Source: Eubacteriaceae bacterium Marseille-Q4139 (GTDB lineage: Bacteria; Bacillota; Clostridia; Lachnospirales; Lachnospiraceae). Taken from it: a stretch of 64,000 nucleotides of DNA. The notes under the pieces are model-generated. The model saw only the letters and a list, made by a program, of their open reading frames with translations, made no database searches and was not told the origin of the DNA. The stretch is from contig JAGTTQ010000001.1 in the NCBI GenBank assembly GCA_018223415.1, positions 3,149,365 through 3,213,364 of the forward strand, read 5' to 3'. The translations under genes and the position numbers were made by a program. This document shows, in pieces, positions 43,193-50,367 of this stretch. Every line of letters starts with the position of its first letter. The stretch's first letter is position 1.

Positions 43193-43456
43193 ATGGTATC
43201 AAAAAAAATACAGGTTGTAAATCCGACGGGACTGCATTTAAGGCCGGCAGGGCTGGTCTGCCAGACGTCGATGAAATTTACGTCAAAAGTCAATCTTTTG
43301 TATAAGGACAAGGAAATCAACGCCAAAAGCGTCCTGAATGTCATGGCGGCCGGGATCAAATGCGGGACGGAGATTGAGGTCTGCTGCGAGGGGCCTGACG
43401 AAAAGGAGGCCCTTGAGGCTGTCTGCAAACTGATCGAGACGGAGCTTAAGGATTAA
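43193..43456 (+). CDS. HPr-family phosphocarrier protein
   Basis: Protein of 87 residues. NPTGLHLRPAG (about 10-20) carries the phosphorylatable His15; AKSVLNVMAAGIKCG (about 44-58) contains the Ser46 region used by HPr kinase in Firmicutes. It passes phosphate in the sugar phosphotransferase system or serves as a Crh-like regulator. No enzyme I gene is adjacent. GGAAGGGG precedes the ATG, under a promoter with a palindrome. Confidence 0.92.
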   Translation: MVSKKIQVVNPTGLHLRPAGLVCQTSMKFTSKVNLLYKDKEINAKSVLNVMAAGIKCGTEIEVCCEGPDEKEALEAVCKLIETELKD

Positions 43457-43495
43457 ACAGGATCATTATCATATGGAACATTGGAGGAAGAAACG

Positions 43496-44338
43496 ATGAG
43501 TGAGCCAGAAAATTGCGGCGGAAGCTGCAGCACCTGTTCTTTGGACTGCGACAGCAGGAAGACGGGCAAAAACAGCTTTGAGGAGAAACTGAGCGAGGGA
43601 AGCTCGGTAAAGAAGGTAATCGGAATTATCAGCGGAAAGGGCGGCGTCGGAAAGAGCCTTGTGACATCCATGATGGCGTGCCGGATGCGGGCGAGGAACC
43701 ACAGGACGGCAATCCTGGATGCAGATATTACAGGGCCGTCGATTCCAAAGTCCTTTGGCCTTCATGAGCCGGTGGGCGTGACGCCGGACGGGAAACTGAT
43801 GATCCCTGGCGTCAGCGCGACGGGAATTGAGATTATTTCCGCAAATATGGTGCTGGAAAACGAGACGGATCCCGTGATCTGGAGAGGCCCGGTCATTGCC
43901 GGCGCTGTCAAACAGTTCTGGGGCGAGACGCTGTGGCAGGATATTGAATACATGTTCGTGGACATGCCTCCGGGAACAGGTGACGTGCCGCTTACGGTGT
44001 TCCAGTCGCTTCCGGTGGACGGCATCATTATCGTGACGTCGCCGCAGGAGCTGGTGTCGATGATCGTAGCGAAGGCCGTGAACATGGCAAAGAAGATGAA
44101 TGTCCCGATTCTGGGCCTTGTGGAGAACATGAGCTATCTCACCTGCCCGGACTGTGGGAAAAAGATTTCTGTTTTCGGTGAGAGCCACCTGGAAGAGGTT
44201 GCAAAGGAATACGGCATCCCGGTTCTGGCTCAGATCCCGATCCGGCCGGAAATCGCAAGGGCTGTGGACGAGGGAACCGTCGAGTATATCGACGCAGATT
44301 TCCTGGATCATGCGGCCGATGTGGTGGAAAGCCTGTAA
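43496..44338 (+). CDS. Mrp/NBP35-family iron-sulfur cluster carrier ATPase
   Basis: Protein of 280 residues. N-terminal cysteines CGGSCSTCSLDC (6-17) are followed by the deviant Walker A GIISGKGGVGKSLVTSMMA (about 42-60), ADITGPSIPKSFGL, and DMPPGTGDVPLTV (about 157-169). C-terminal C-x-x-C in LTCPDCGKKI (about 216-225) binds the bridging cluster. It loads Fe-S clusters onto target proteins. GGAGG 8 nt before ATG 43496 decides the start. A terminator follows. Confidence 0.93.
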   Translation: MSEPENCGGSCSTCSLDCDSRKTGKNSFEEKLSEGSSVKKVIGIISGKGGVGKSLVTSMMACRMRARNHRTAILDADITGPSIPKSFGLHEPVGVTPDGKLMIPGVSATGIEIISANMVLENETDPVIWRGPVIAGAVKQFWGETLWQDIEYMFVDMPPGTGDVPLTVFQSLPVDGIIIVTSPQELVSMIVAKAVNMAKKMNVPILGLVENMSYLTCPDCGKKISVFGESHLEEVAKEYGIPVLAQIPIRPEIARAVDEGTVEYIDADFLDHAADVVESL

Positions 44339-44354
44339 TAAAGTCTGGAAAGAA

Positions 44355-44389
44355 AAACCCCTGGTTTCTTTTGGGAAGCCAGGGGTTTT
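44355..44389 (+). terminator. Terminator after the Mrp-type gene
   Basis: AAACCCCTGG (44355-44364) pairs with CCAGGGGTTT (44379-44388), continuing in T residues. Confidence 0.85.
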
Positions 44390-44416
44390 GTGTATGTTAG
44401 ACGGGATTTTTTGTTT

Positions 44417-44812
44417 TTACAGCAACACCTTTTTGTTGTCAGCGCCGGGTGTCGTCACGATAACCGTTTCCGGGGTGATAATAAGAGCGCCCTTGGCAGT
44501 GGCGGCGCCTTTAAACATGTCGGATACCAGCTTTTTGTAGGTGTCGACGACGGGGCCTTCAGTGGTGTACACGGCCGTCCCTTTGATCTGGTAGCCCTCC
44601 ATGGAGGCGGGATCGCAGGCGGAGACGGCAATTTTTCCGTTGGCCTCGATGTTTTTCAGCGTGGTCTCTAAGAAGACGTCGCCGACGGTGAGGGTGCCGT
44701 CTTCTGCCACGGCCTTAAAGGCCACGGGAACGGCGTTTGGCTCGTCGGAGCAGGTTGCCAGGTACCAGATCTGTTCGTTTAAGAGCTTTGTCACGTTTTC
44801 ATTTAGTTTCAT
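44417..44812 (-). CDS. Pyridoxamine 5'-phosphate oxidase-family FMN-binding protein
   Basis: Protein of 131 residues with the split-barrel fold. LATCSDEPNAVPVAFKAVAEDGTLTVGDVFLETTLKNIEANGKIAVSA-like text spans about 18-65, in short pieces typical of flavin-binding PNPOx-like proteins. The substrate is unknown; such small members often act as flavin reductases or detoxify. GGAGG 9 nt before ATG 44812. Divergent from an HxlR regulator, a common pairing. Confidence 0.85.
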   Translation of the reverse strand: MKLNENVTKLLNEQIWYLATCSDEPNAVPVAFKAVAEDGTLTVGDVFLETTLKNIEANGKIAVSACDPASMEGYQIKGTAVYTTEGPVVDTYKKLVSDMFKGAATAKGALIITPETVIVTTPGADNKKVLL

Positions 44813-44971
44813 GTTTTGTTTCCTCCGTTTCGTTTTTGATGGCTTCATTATAGGAGAAAAACTGCGGCAGAGGAAGATATAAGCAAATTTATGAGCTGAT
44901 ATGAAATTTCATAGTAACTTGTAAAATTGCTGACAGGCAGTTACAATGAAAACAGAAAGGGGGAATGGTTC

Positions 44972-45349
44972 ATGTACCAGAGAAAAATAGAAAAGGATAT
45001 CCGCTGCCCGCTGGAATACGGGCTTGAGATTTTCGGCGGAAAGTGGGCGTCCCGCATTATCTGCGTGCTGGCGGAAAAGGAGACGCTGCGGTACAGCGAG
45101 CTTCGCAGAGAGATGGGGAATATTACGGACGCGGTGCTGGCTGCCTCTTTAAAGCAGCTCATTTCCGATGAGATTGTGGCGAGGAAATCCTACGACGAGA
45201 TTCCGCCGCGGGTGGAATACAGCCTGACGGAGCGCGGGAAATCCGTCGTCCCCATTCTCCAGAGTATCTGCCGCTGGGCCGGTGCCTTCCATAAGGAGGA
45301 TTATGAAAACACGATGATCCAGTGCAGAAAATGTGATTACAGGAATTAA
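44972..45349 (+). CDS. HxlR-family transcriptional regulator
   Basis: Protein of 125 residues. CPLEYGLEIFGGKWASRIICVLAEKETLRYSEL (about 11-43) followed by DAVLAASLKQLISDEIV and PPRVEYSLTERGKSVVPIL is the HxlR winged helix. A C-x-x-C occurs at the end (MIQCRKCDYRN), possibly redox- or metal-sensing. GGGGGAATGG before ATG 44972. It probably controls the divergent PNPOx-like gene. Confidence 0.9.
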   Translation: MYQRKIEKDIRCPLEYGLEIFGGKWASRIICVLAEKETLRYSELRREMGNITDAVLAASLKQLISDEIVARKSYDEIPPRVEYSLTERGKSVVPILQSICRWAGAFHKEDYENTMIQCRKCDYRN

Positions 45350-46182
45350 GGTGCAGGCGGGTTTTCCTGAATGTAGAACAGGATTTTCGTGATGTATTCG
45401 TTTTTGTCCCTGGCGGTAATGTAGTCATGGAGGCAGAACTCATAGGAATCGGAGCATAAAGTCAGGGCATGGGCGGCGCAGTAGTCCAAAAGCTTTTGGT
45501 AGGAAAGGCCGATGGACTCATAGGAGCCGAAATGGTGGATGGTCACGCAGGTGCCGGCCGGCAGTTTTTTGATGGCTCCGGTTTCCTGGGAGCTTTCAAT
45601 GGGAAGGAAGGCCGTGGAGGCCTCGGTGAAGCGCCCGGCCCTGATTTTGTCCAGGGGCACGATGACGCCGGACTGGAGAAAGACCGGCAGGTTTTCCCGG
45701 AAGGCCTGGGCGTAGCACTGTTTCGTTGCGAGGCTCACTTCCGTCAGGGAATAGGGCGGCATCACGTCCCGGCAGAAAATGTACTGAGTTTCCGCCCTTT
45801 CCACGGAAAACTCCCGGTTTTCCGGCTTTGCGGCTTCTTCCATCTTGTCGCAGCGGTGCTTCAGGCGGCTTTTTATGAGCGTCAGCTCTTTCAGTTTTCC
45901 TTCGATGGCAGACATCTGTTTTTTTAAGACAGCGATGCTGGTCTCAAGATTCGAGCTTTCCATGTATTCCCGGATTTCTTCCAGGGAAAACCCGATCTTT
46001 TTCATGATTAAAATCGTATCCAGGTCGTCGAGCTGGCCGGCGCTGTAATAGCGGTAGCCGTTTCTGGGATCCACGCAGGCTGGTTTAAAAAGGCCGGTCT
46101 TATCGTAAAAGATCAAAGTCTGCTTGGAGATATTCTGATAATCTGCCAGCTCGCCGATGGTGAACAGGTTCTTTTTGTCCAT
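45346..46182 (-). CDS. MerR-family regulator with GyrI-like effector domain
   Basis: Protein of 278 residues. The N-terminal helix-turn-helix FTIGELADYQNISKQTLIFYDKTGLFKPA (about 7-35) with YYSAGQLDDLDTILIMKKIGFSLEEI is MerR; a coiled coil lies at about 80-120. The C-terminal 150 residues form a GyrI/BmrR-like effector-binding domain with CVTIHHFGSYESIG, so it may sense a hydrophobic drug. Overlaps the end of the HxlR gene by 4 nt, convergently. No exporter is adjacent. Confidence 0.9.
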   Translation of the reverse strand: MDKKNLFTIGELADYQNISKQTLIFYDKTGLFKPACVDPRNGYRYYSAGQLDDLDTILIMKKIGFSLEEIREYMESSNLETSIAVLKKQMSAIEGKLKELTLIKSRLKHRCDKMEEAAKPENREFSVERAETQYIFCRDVMPPYSLTEVSLATKQCYAQAFRENLPVFLQSGVIVPLDKIRAGRFTEASTAFLPIESSQETGAIKKLPAGTCVTIHHFGSYESIGLSYQKLLDYCAAHALTLCSDSYEFCLHDYITARDKNEYITKILFYIQENPPAP

Positions 46183-46368
46183 GTGCGTTTGCCTTCTTCC
46201 CGGTTTTTTGTGAACGCTTAAAGTTTACCACATTTCTTTGGCCGTTTCCATGATGAGAAAAAATAATTTTTGTTTTAATGTTCTTTTAATTTTTCTCCGG
46301 TATCATAAGGGCATAAACAAAGAAACAAAATCCATGAAAAATAAATTTTCCAAGGAGGAGACGATACG

Positions 46369-47184
46369 ATGAAAAAGATGTTTCGAGTTCTGACTGCTGC
46401 GTTTGTAATGGGAGCAATCCTTGTCCCGACTGCATTTCATGCGATGGGAGCCGAAGTAAGTGAAGCCAGGGCGAAGGAGATAGCCATGGAACATGCCGGC
46501 GTGTCCTCAGATCACATTGCCTTTAGCCGGACGGAACTGGAGTATGAAAAAGGGCGCCAGGTCTATGACGTGGAGTTCTATACGACGGATTATATGGAAT
46601 ATGACTACGAAATTGAGGTGTCGACGGGAAACATCCTTTCTTATGATTACGACGCAGAGTATTACCAGGCAGATAAGGCCAGGGAAGAGGGACGCTACCA
46701 CAACGGGACATTAAAAGCACAGGAAAATCCCGGACAGGTGAAGCTTGAGGATGCGAAAAAGACGGCTCTGGCACATGCCGGCGTTTCCGAGGATCAGGCC
46801 GTATTTTTAAAGACAGAGACGGATTACGACGATGGCCGCCAGGTTTATGAGATCGAGTTTTTCACGGAAGATTTCCGGGAGTATGATTATGAGATCGACA
46901 CGGAGAGCGGGGAGATCGTAAGCTATGATTTTGAAGTGAAGGCCGTAAAGGAGACGAAGGCGGGAGGGAGCCCGGTAAGCGCCGAGGAGGCAAAGAAAAT
47001 CGCTGTCGCCCAGGCAGGGCTTAAGGTTTCCGATGTGACCTTTGTGGAGTTCGAGCAGGATTATGACGACGGCCGCCTCACTTACGAGGGGGAATTCCTT
47101 CATGGAACAGACAAGTATGAGTTTGAGATCGACGCCTCTGCGGGCGCTGTGACAGATTGGGAAAAGGAGAGCATTTACGATTAA
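46369..47184 (+). CDS. Secreted protein with three PepSY domains
   Basis: Protein of 271 residues with a signal peptide (about 1-28). Three PepSY repeats start at EARAKEIAMEHAGV (about 34), LEDAKKTALAHAGV (about 125) and AEEAKKIAVAQAGL (about 205), each followed by YDVEFYTTDY-like or YEIEFFTEDF-like strands. PepSY proteins are thought to inhibit proteases or assist envelope proteins. AAGGAGGAG precedes the ATG. Single gene with its own terminator. Confidence 0.92.
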   Translation: MKKMFRVLTAAFVMGAILVPTAFHAMGAEVSEARAKEIAMEHAGVSSDHIAFSRTELEYEKGRQVYDVEFYTTDYMEYDYEIEVSTGNILSYDYDAEYYQADKAREEGRYHNGTLKAQENPGQVKLEDAKKTALAHAGVSEDQAVFLKTETDYDDGRQVYEIEFFTEDFREYDYEIDTESGEIVSYDFEVKAVKETKAGGSPVSAEEAKKIAVAQAGLKVSDVTFVEFEQDYDDGRLTYEGEFLHGTDKYEFEIDASAGAVTDWEKESIYD

Positions 47185-47198
47185 GGATATTGTGACTG

Positions 47199-47229
47199 AC
47201 GGCGGGCCGATTGGGGCCTGCCGTTTTTT
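47199..47229 (+). terminator. Terminator after the PepSY gene
   Basis: ACGGCGGGCC pairs with GGCCTGCCGT (one G-T pair), followed by six T residues. Confidence 0.85.
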
Positions 47230-47321
47230 CCGTGAAAAACAGTTGCCAGACGGCCTGTTTGCATTTAAAATGATAAGTACCGGCTCGAGTTTGGCCGGGA
47301 AGAAAGGATGCAGGGAAGGAA

Positions 47322-48143
47322 ATGGAAAAGAAGAACTACGGGATCATCGTCCTGGATCTGGACGGGACGCTGACGAACAGGGAGAAGAAGATCACGCCGC
47401 GGACGAAGGCAGCGCTTATGGAAGCCCAGGAGCGCGGAAAGATTGTCGTTTTGGCTTCGGGGCGGCCGACGATGGGCGTCATGCCGCTTGCGAGGGAGCT
47501 TTCGCTTGAAAAATACGGCGGCTACATCCTTTCTTTTAACGGCGGAAATATCATAAACTGTGCCACCGGGGAGCTGGTGTTTTCCAGACAGATTCCCATC
47601 GAAGCAAACAGGAACATCATCTGGCTGGCTGAGGACAGCCGTGTGGATTATCTGACATATGAGGGAGATCACCTGGTGACAAACAACCGGGAATGCCCTT
47701 ATGTGAAGCTGGAAAGTTCGATTAACCATATGGAACTGGTGGAAAAGGAGGACATGGCATCCTATGTGGATTTCCAGGTGCCGAAGTTTTTGCTGGCTGA
47801 CGACGGGGACTACCTGGCGACCGTGGAGCCGAAGGTGAAGGCGGCACTGGGCAAAAATTTCAGCGTTTACCGGTCGGAGCCGTTTTTCCTGGAAATTCTT
47901 CCGCGGGGCATCGACAAGGCCCAGAGCCTTGCAAGGCTTCTCGAACGGCTTGGGATGACGAAAGAGGAGATGATCGCCTGCGGCGACGGCTATAATGACC
48001 TTTCCATGATCCGCTTTGCCGGCCTCGGCGTTGCCATGAAGAATGCGGTTTTTCCGGTCAGGAAGGCGGCAGATTTTATTACTGCCTCCAACAATGACGA
48101 CGGCGTTGCGCTGGTGGTGGAAAAATTTATGGTGAATTTGTAA
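47322..48143 (+). CDS. HAD-superfamily (Cof-type) sugar-phosphate phosphatase
   Basis: Protein of 273 residues, class IIB HAD hydrolase. Nucleophile motif IIVLDLDGTLTNREKKI (about 8-24), motif II VVLASGRPTMG (about 45-55), a large Cof cap domain, Lys in GIDKAQSLARLLE and metal motif CGDGYNDLSMIRFAG (about 220-234). Substrates are sugar phosphates or nucleotides. AAGGAAATG with GGGAAGG precedes the ATG. Its stop codon lies in the first repeat of a palindromic element. Confidence 0.92.
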   Translation: MEKKNYGIIVLDLDGTLTNREKKITPRTKAALMEAQERGKIVVLASGRPTMGVMPLARELSLEKYGGYILSFNGGNIINCATGELVFSRQIPIEANRNIIWLAEDSRVDYLTYEGDHLVTNNRECPYVKLESSINHMELVEKEDMASYVDFQVPKFLLADDGDYLATVEPKVKAALGKNFSVYRSEPFFLEILPRGIDKAQSLARLLERLGMTKEEMIACGDGYNDLSMIRFAGLGVAMKNAVFPVRKAADFITASNNDDGVALVVEKFMVNL

Positions 48144-48328
48144 TAGTTCAGCCATGCAGAACCATCTGGCAAAATGCTGTGTGGGAGCTTGCTCACTAAG
48201 CAGTATTTTGCCAGATGGTTCTATACGGTGAACGCCCGACATGAATAATTTGACGGCCAATACCATTTTTCTTCTATTAAATATAATGGAATCCGTCAAA
48301 TTATGAATGGCATGGCTGAACTGTTACA
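48139..48328. repeat. MITE-like nest of inverted repeats
   Basis: About 190 bp. The ends TGTAATAGTTCAGCCATGC and the complement of GCATGGCTGAACTGTTACA match in 18 of 19 positions. Inside lies an 18-bp perfect hairpin (48158-48175 with 48205-48222) and a 12-bp inverted repeat ATAATTTGACGG / CCGTCAAATTAT (48245-48256 and 48293-48304). There is no reading frame of note. The layout suggests a miniature inverted-repeat element or a large cruciform; copies elsewhere cannot be checked here. The remaining bases up to 48454 are AT-rich promoter DNA of the next gene. Confidence 0.6.
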
Positions 48329-48454
48329 CAAATTTATAACGATTTCGCGGAAATGCTGGACGTAATAACTTTAATGTGTTAAAATGTGAATGCGAAAGGC
48401 AAAAACTGGAAGATGTTATATTCATAAATTTTACGCGAGAAGGGGAATTGCAAA

Positions 48455-48757
48455 ATGAACAAGAAAATTAAGACAGAAGCTGTGGATCATCTTTTTGAGG
48501 CGATCCTGACGTTGCAGTCGCCGGAAGAGTGCTATGCGTTTTTTGAGGATGTCTGTACGGTGAATGAACTGCTGTCGCTGTCCCAGAGGTATGAGGTCGC
48601 AAAGATGCTTCGGGAAAAGAAAACGTATCTCGACATTGCCGAGACCACGGGCGCTTCCACTGCAACCATAAGCCGTGTGAACCGGTCGCTGAATTATGGG
48701 AATGACGGTTATGACATGGTGTTTAAGCGGATTGAGGAGAAGAAGAGCGGGGAATAA
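48455..48757 (+). CDS. YerC/YecD-type TrpR-related regulator
   Basis: Protein of 100 residues of the TrpR-like YerC family. HLFEAILTLQSPEECYAFFEDVCTVNELLSLSQR (about 9-42) and a helix-turn-helix YLDIAETTGASTATISRVNRSLNYG (about 58-82) define it. The regulated genes are unknown. AGAAGGGG precedes the ATG. It faces the flavin reductase-rubredoxin gene across a shared terminator. Confidence 0.92.
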   Translation: MNKKIKTEAVDHLFEAILTLQSPEECYAFFEDVCTVNELLSLSQRYEVAKMLREKKTYLDIAETTGASTATISRVNRSLNYGNDGYDMVFKRIEEKKSGE

Positions 48758-48765
48758 GAGTGTGG

Positions 48766-48812
48766 AAAAAAGGGATTTCCGGGGCAAAAAATCATGCGCC
48801 GGAGATCCCTTT
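48766..48812. terminator. Bidirectional terminator
   Basis: AAAGGGAT-TTCCGG pairs with CCGGAG-ATCCCTTT; T-runs follow on both strands, serving yerC and the convergent rubredoxin fusion. Confidence 0.75.
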
Positions 48813-48818
48813 CTTAAG

Positions 48819-49472
48819 TTATTCCACCTTTTTAAATACCGATTTCGGCTGGCCGCAGACGGGACAGTGATAATCGTCGGGCAGCTCCTCGAACGGCGTT
48901 TCGCCATCGTAGACATAGCCGCAGATACCGCAGACGTATTTGGCAGCCGCCGGTTTTTCTTCTGCCTCCTCCTTAATATAGGTGGGGGCATTTTTCGGGC
49001 TCTTTCCCTTGATGACGTTGTGGTAGTAGGCATATGTCATGGCTTCGCCGTCTTTTAAAAGGTCGGCATCCAGCACGCGCCCTAAGAATACGGTGTGGGT
49101 CTCGGTTTCCATCTTGTCAATGACCTCGCAGACCATGTAGGCGCAGGCATCTTTTACGATGGGAAGGCCTTCTTTTGTCTCGTATTCCACAGATGCGAAC
49201 TTGTCGTTGTCCTTTCCGGACTGGAAGCCGAAGGTTCCGATGAGCTTTGGATCCGACTCCTCTGAGAGGATGGAGACGGCAAATTTTCCTGTTTTCTGGA
49301 TACAGGAATTTGTGAAGTTGTCATGGTTGATGCTGACTGCCACGGAAGCCGGCTCCGAAGTAATCTGCATGGCGCTGTTGGCCGTACAGCCGGTGGGGCG
49401 TTCTCCGTCCAGAGTGGATATGATGTAAACTCCATAGGAGAGCTTACGGAATGCAAACGGGTTGATACGCAT
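48819..49472 (-). CDS. Flavin reductase-like protein fused to rubredoxin
   Basis: Protein of 217 residues. The first 150 residues are a flavin reductase-like FMN-binding barrel: YGVYIISTLDGERPTGCTANSAMQ (about 14-37) and VAVSINHDNFT. A Glu/Ala-rich linker leads to a C-terminal rubredoxin (about 180-217): YVCGICGYVYDG and DYHCPVCGQPKSVF, with both C-x-x-C pairs for iron. This is the layout of high-molecular-weight rubredoxin (Hrb) of acetogens, which passes electrons to flavodiiron proteins that reduce oxygen or NO. AAAGGAGG precedes the ATG; a TTG lies one codon upstream. Confidence 0.93.
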   Translation of the reverse strand: MRINPFAFRKLSYGVYIISTLDGERPTGCTANSAMQITSEPASVAVSINHDNFTNSCIQKTGKFAVSILSEESDPKLIGTFGFQSGKDNDKFASVEYETKEGLPIVKDACAYMVCEVIDKMETETHTVFLGRVLDADLLKDGEAMTYAYYHNVIKGKSPKNAPTYIKEEAEEKPAAAKYVCGICGYVYDGETPFEELPDDYHCPVCGQPKSVFKKVE

Positions 49473-49495
49473 CAATCCTCCTTTCAGGATCGTTT

Positions 49496-50101
49496 TTATT
49501 TTTTCTTTTTCGGCGGGGTTTCCTTTCGGATCTCGTCGGTCAGGGCCTCGATCATCTGCTTTTTCAGGAAGACGTCGAAGGCCAGCTCGCAGATAAAGGC
49601 AAAGAGCTGGAGGGAATCCCGTTCCGGCTGCTCCACGCCTGAAAAGCTTTTTTGCGCCTCCTCGAATTTCGCCGTCACATCGTCTTTCAGCCGCTGCTTC
49701 TGATCGTGGGCCATGGAAAAGACCTCGTCATAGATCTCAGAGAGCGGCAGTGCAGTTTCGCCGAAGTGGTTCTCAGTCACATTGGAGAGGACGGCTTCGA
49801 TGTCGTTGAAGGTTAAAACATTTTTAAAATAGTAGATAAAGATCAGGAGCAGCAGGTGCTCCTGGGTGTATTTCTTCTTCACAGGCGACGGGAGAAGATT
49901 GTTTTTGGCATAATTGTTAATCATGGTCTTTGTCAGGATTTTGTCCTCCGGATACCGCTTCATGTCTTTTAAATGGTCTTCCATAAAGGTTGTCACCTGA
50001 TCCATGTATAAGTCGATCTTGGGGATTTCGCCGAGCTTTATATGGCTGAGCCCGTCAAGGCGGTCTAACAGCATTTGCAGCTTTTCTTCGTTGGTTTTCA
50101 T
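49496..50101 (-). CDS. DUF1836-domain protein
   Basis: Protein of 201 residues. The DUF1836 core TMINNYAKNNLLPSPVKKKYTQEHLLLLIFIYYFKNVL-like text (about 57-95) looks like a MerR-type helix-turn-helix fold, so a DNA-binding role is inferred. Glu/Lys-rich C-terminus. ATG 50101 with AGGAG is preferred; the frame continues 33 codons up. Located 20 nt after the flavin reductase-rubredoxin start, same strand, probably co-transcribed. Confidence 0.85.
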   Translation of the reverse strand: MKTNEEKLQMLLDRLDGLSHIKLGEIPKIDLYMDQVTTFMEDHLKDMKRYPEDKILTKTMINNYAKNNLLPSPVKKKYTQEHLLLLIFIYYFKNVLTFNDIEAVLSNVTENHFGETALPLSEIYDEVFSMAHDQKQRLKDDVTAKFEEAQKSFSGVEQPERDSLQLFAFICELAFDVFLKKQMIEALTDEIRKETPPKKKK

Positions 50102-50367
50102 GACATGATGGCTCCTTTCATGCTCTATTATATAGTAATAAAAACCAGATGACAAGAGGCAAAAGAGACGAAAATCGGAAGCAGAAAAAGATTTTTCCAT
50201 CCGACAGTGACAGGGACGTGAAAATATGGTATGATGACCGCACAGCGGGCATTTTACCTGCGCATGCCGGTTTCTGCGTTTACCGCAGAAAGCCGGGCGC
50301 TAAAATCCGCCGGAGGCACCATGGCTGTGCAGCGGACATGGTATGATGACCCGGAAAGGGGAAAGAA

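Noticed and set aside
47265..48299. 344-codon minus-strand open frame
   Set aside because: Antisense to the HAD phosphatase with all its catalytic motifs; it also runs through the palindromic element.
50267..50296. Hairpin CCGG-TTTCTGCG / CGCAGAAA-G-CCGG before pcrA
   Set aside because: No T-run and no regulated context; probably a chance or minor structure, so it is not listed as a feature.
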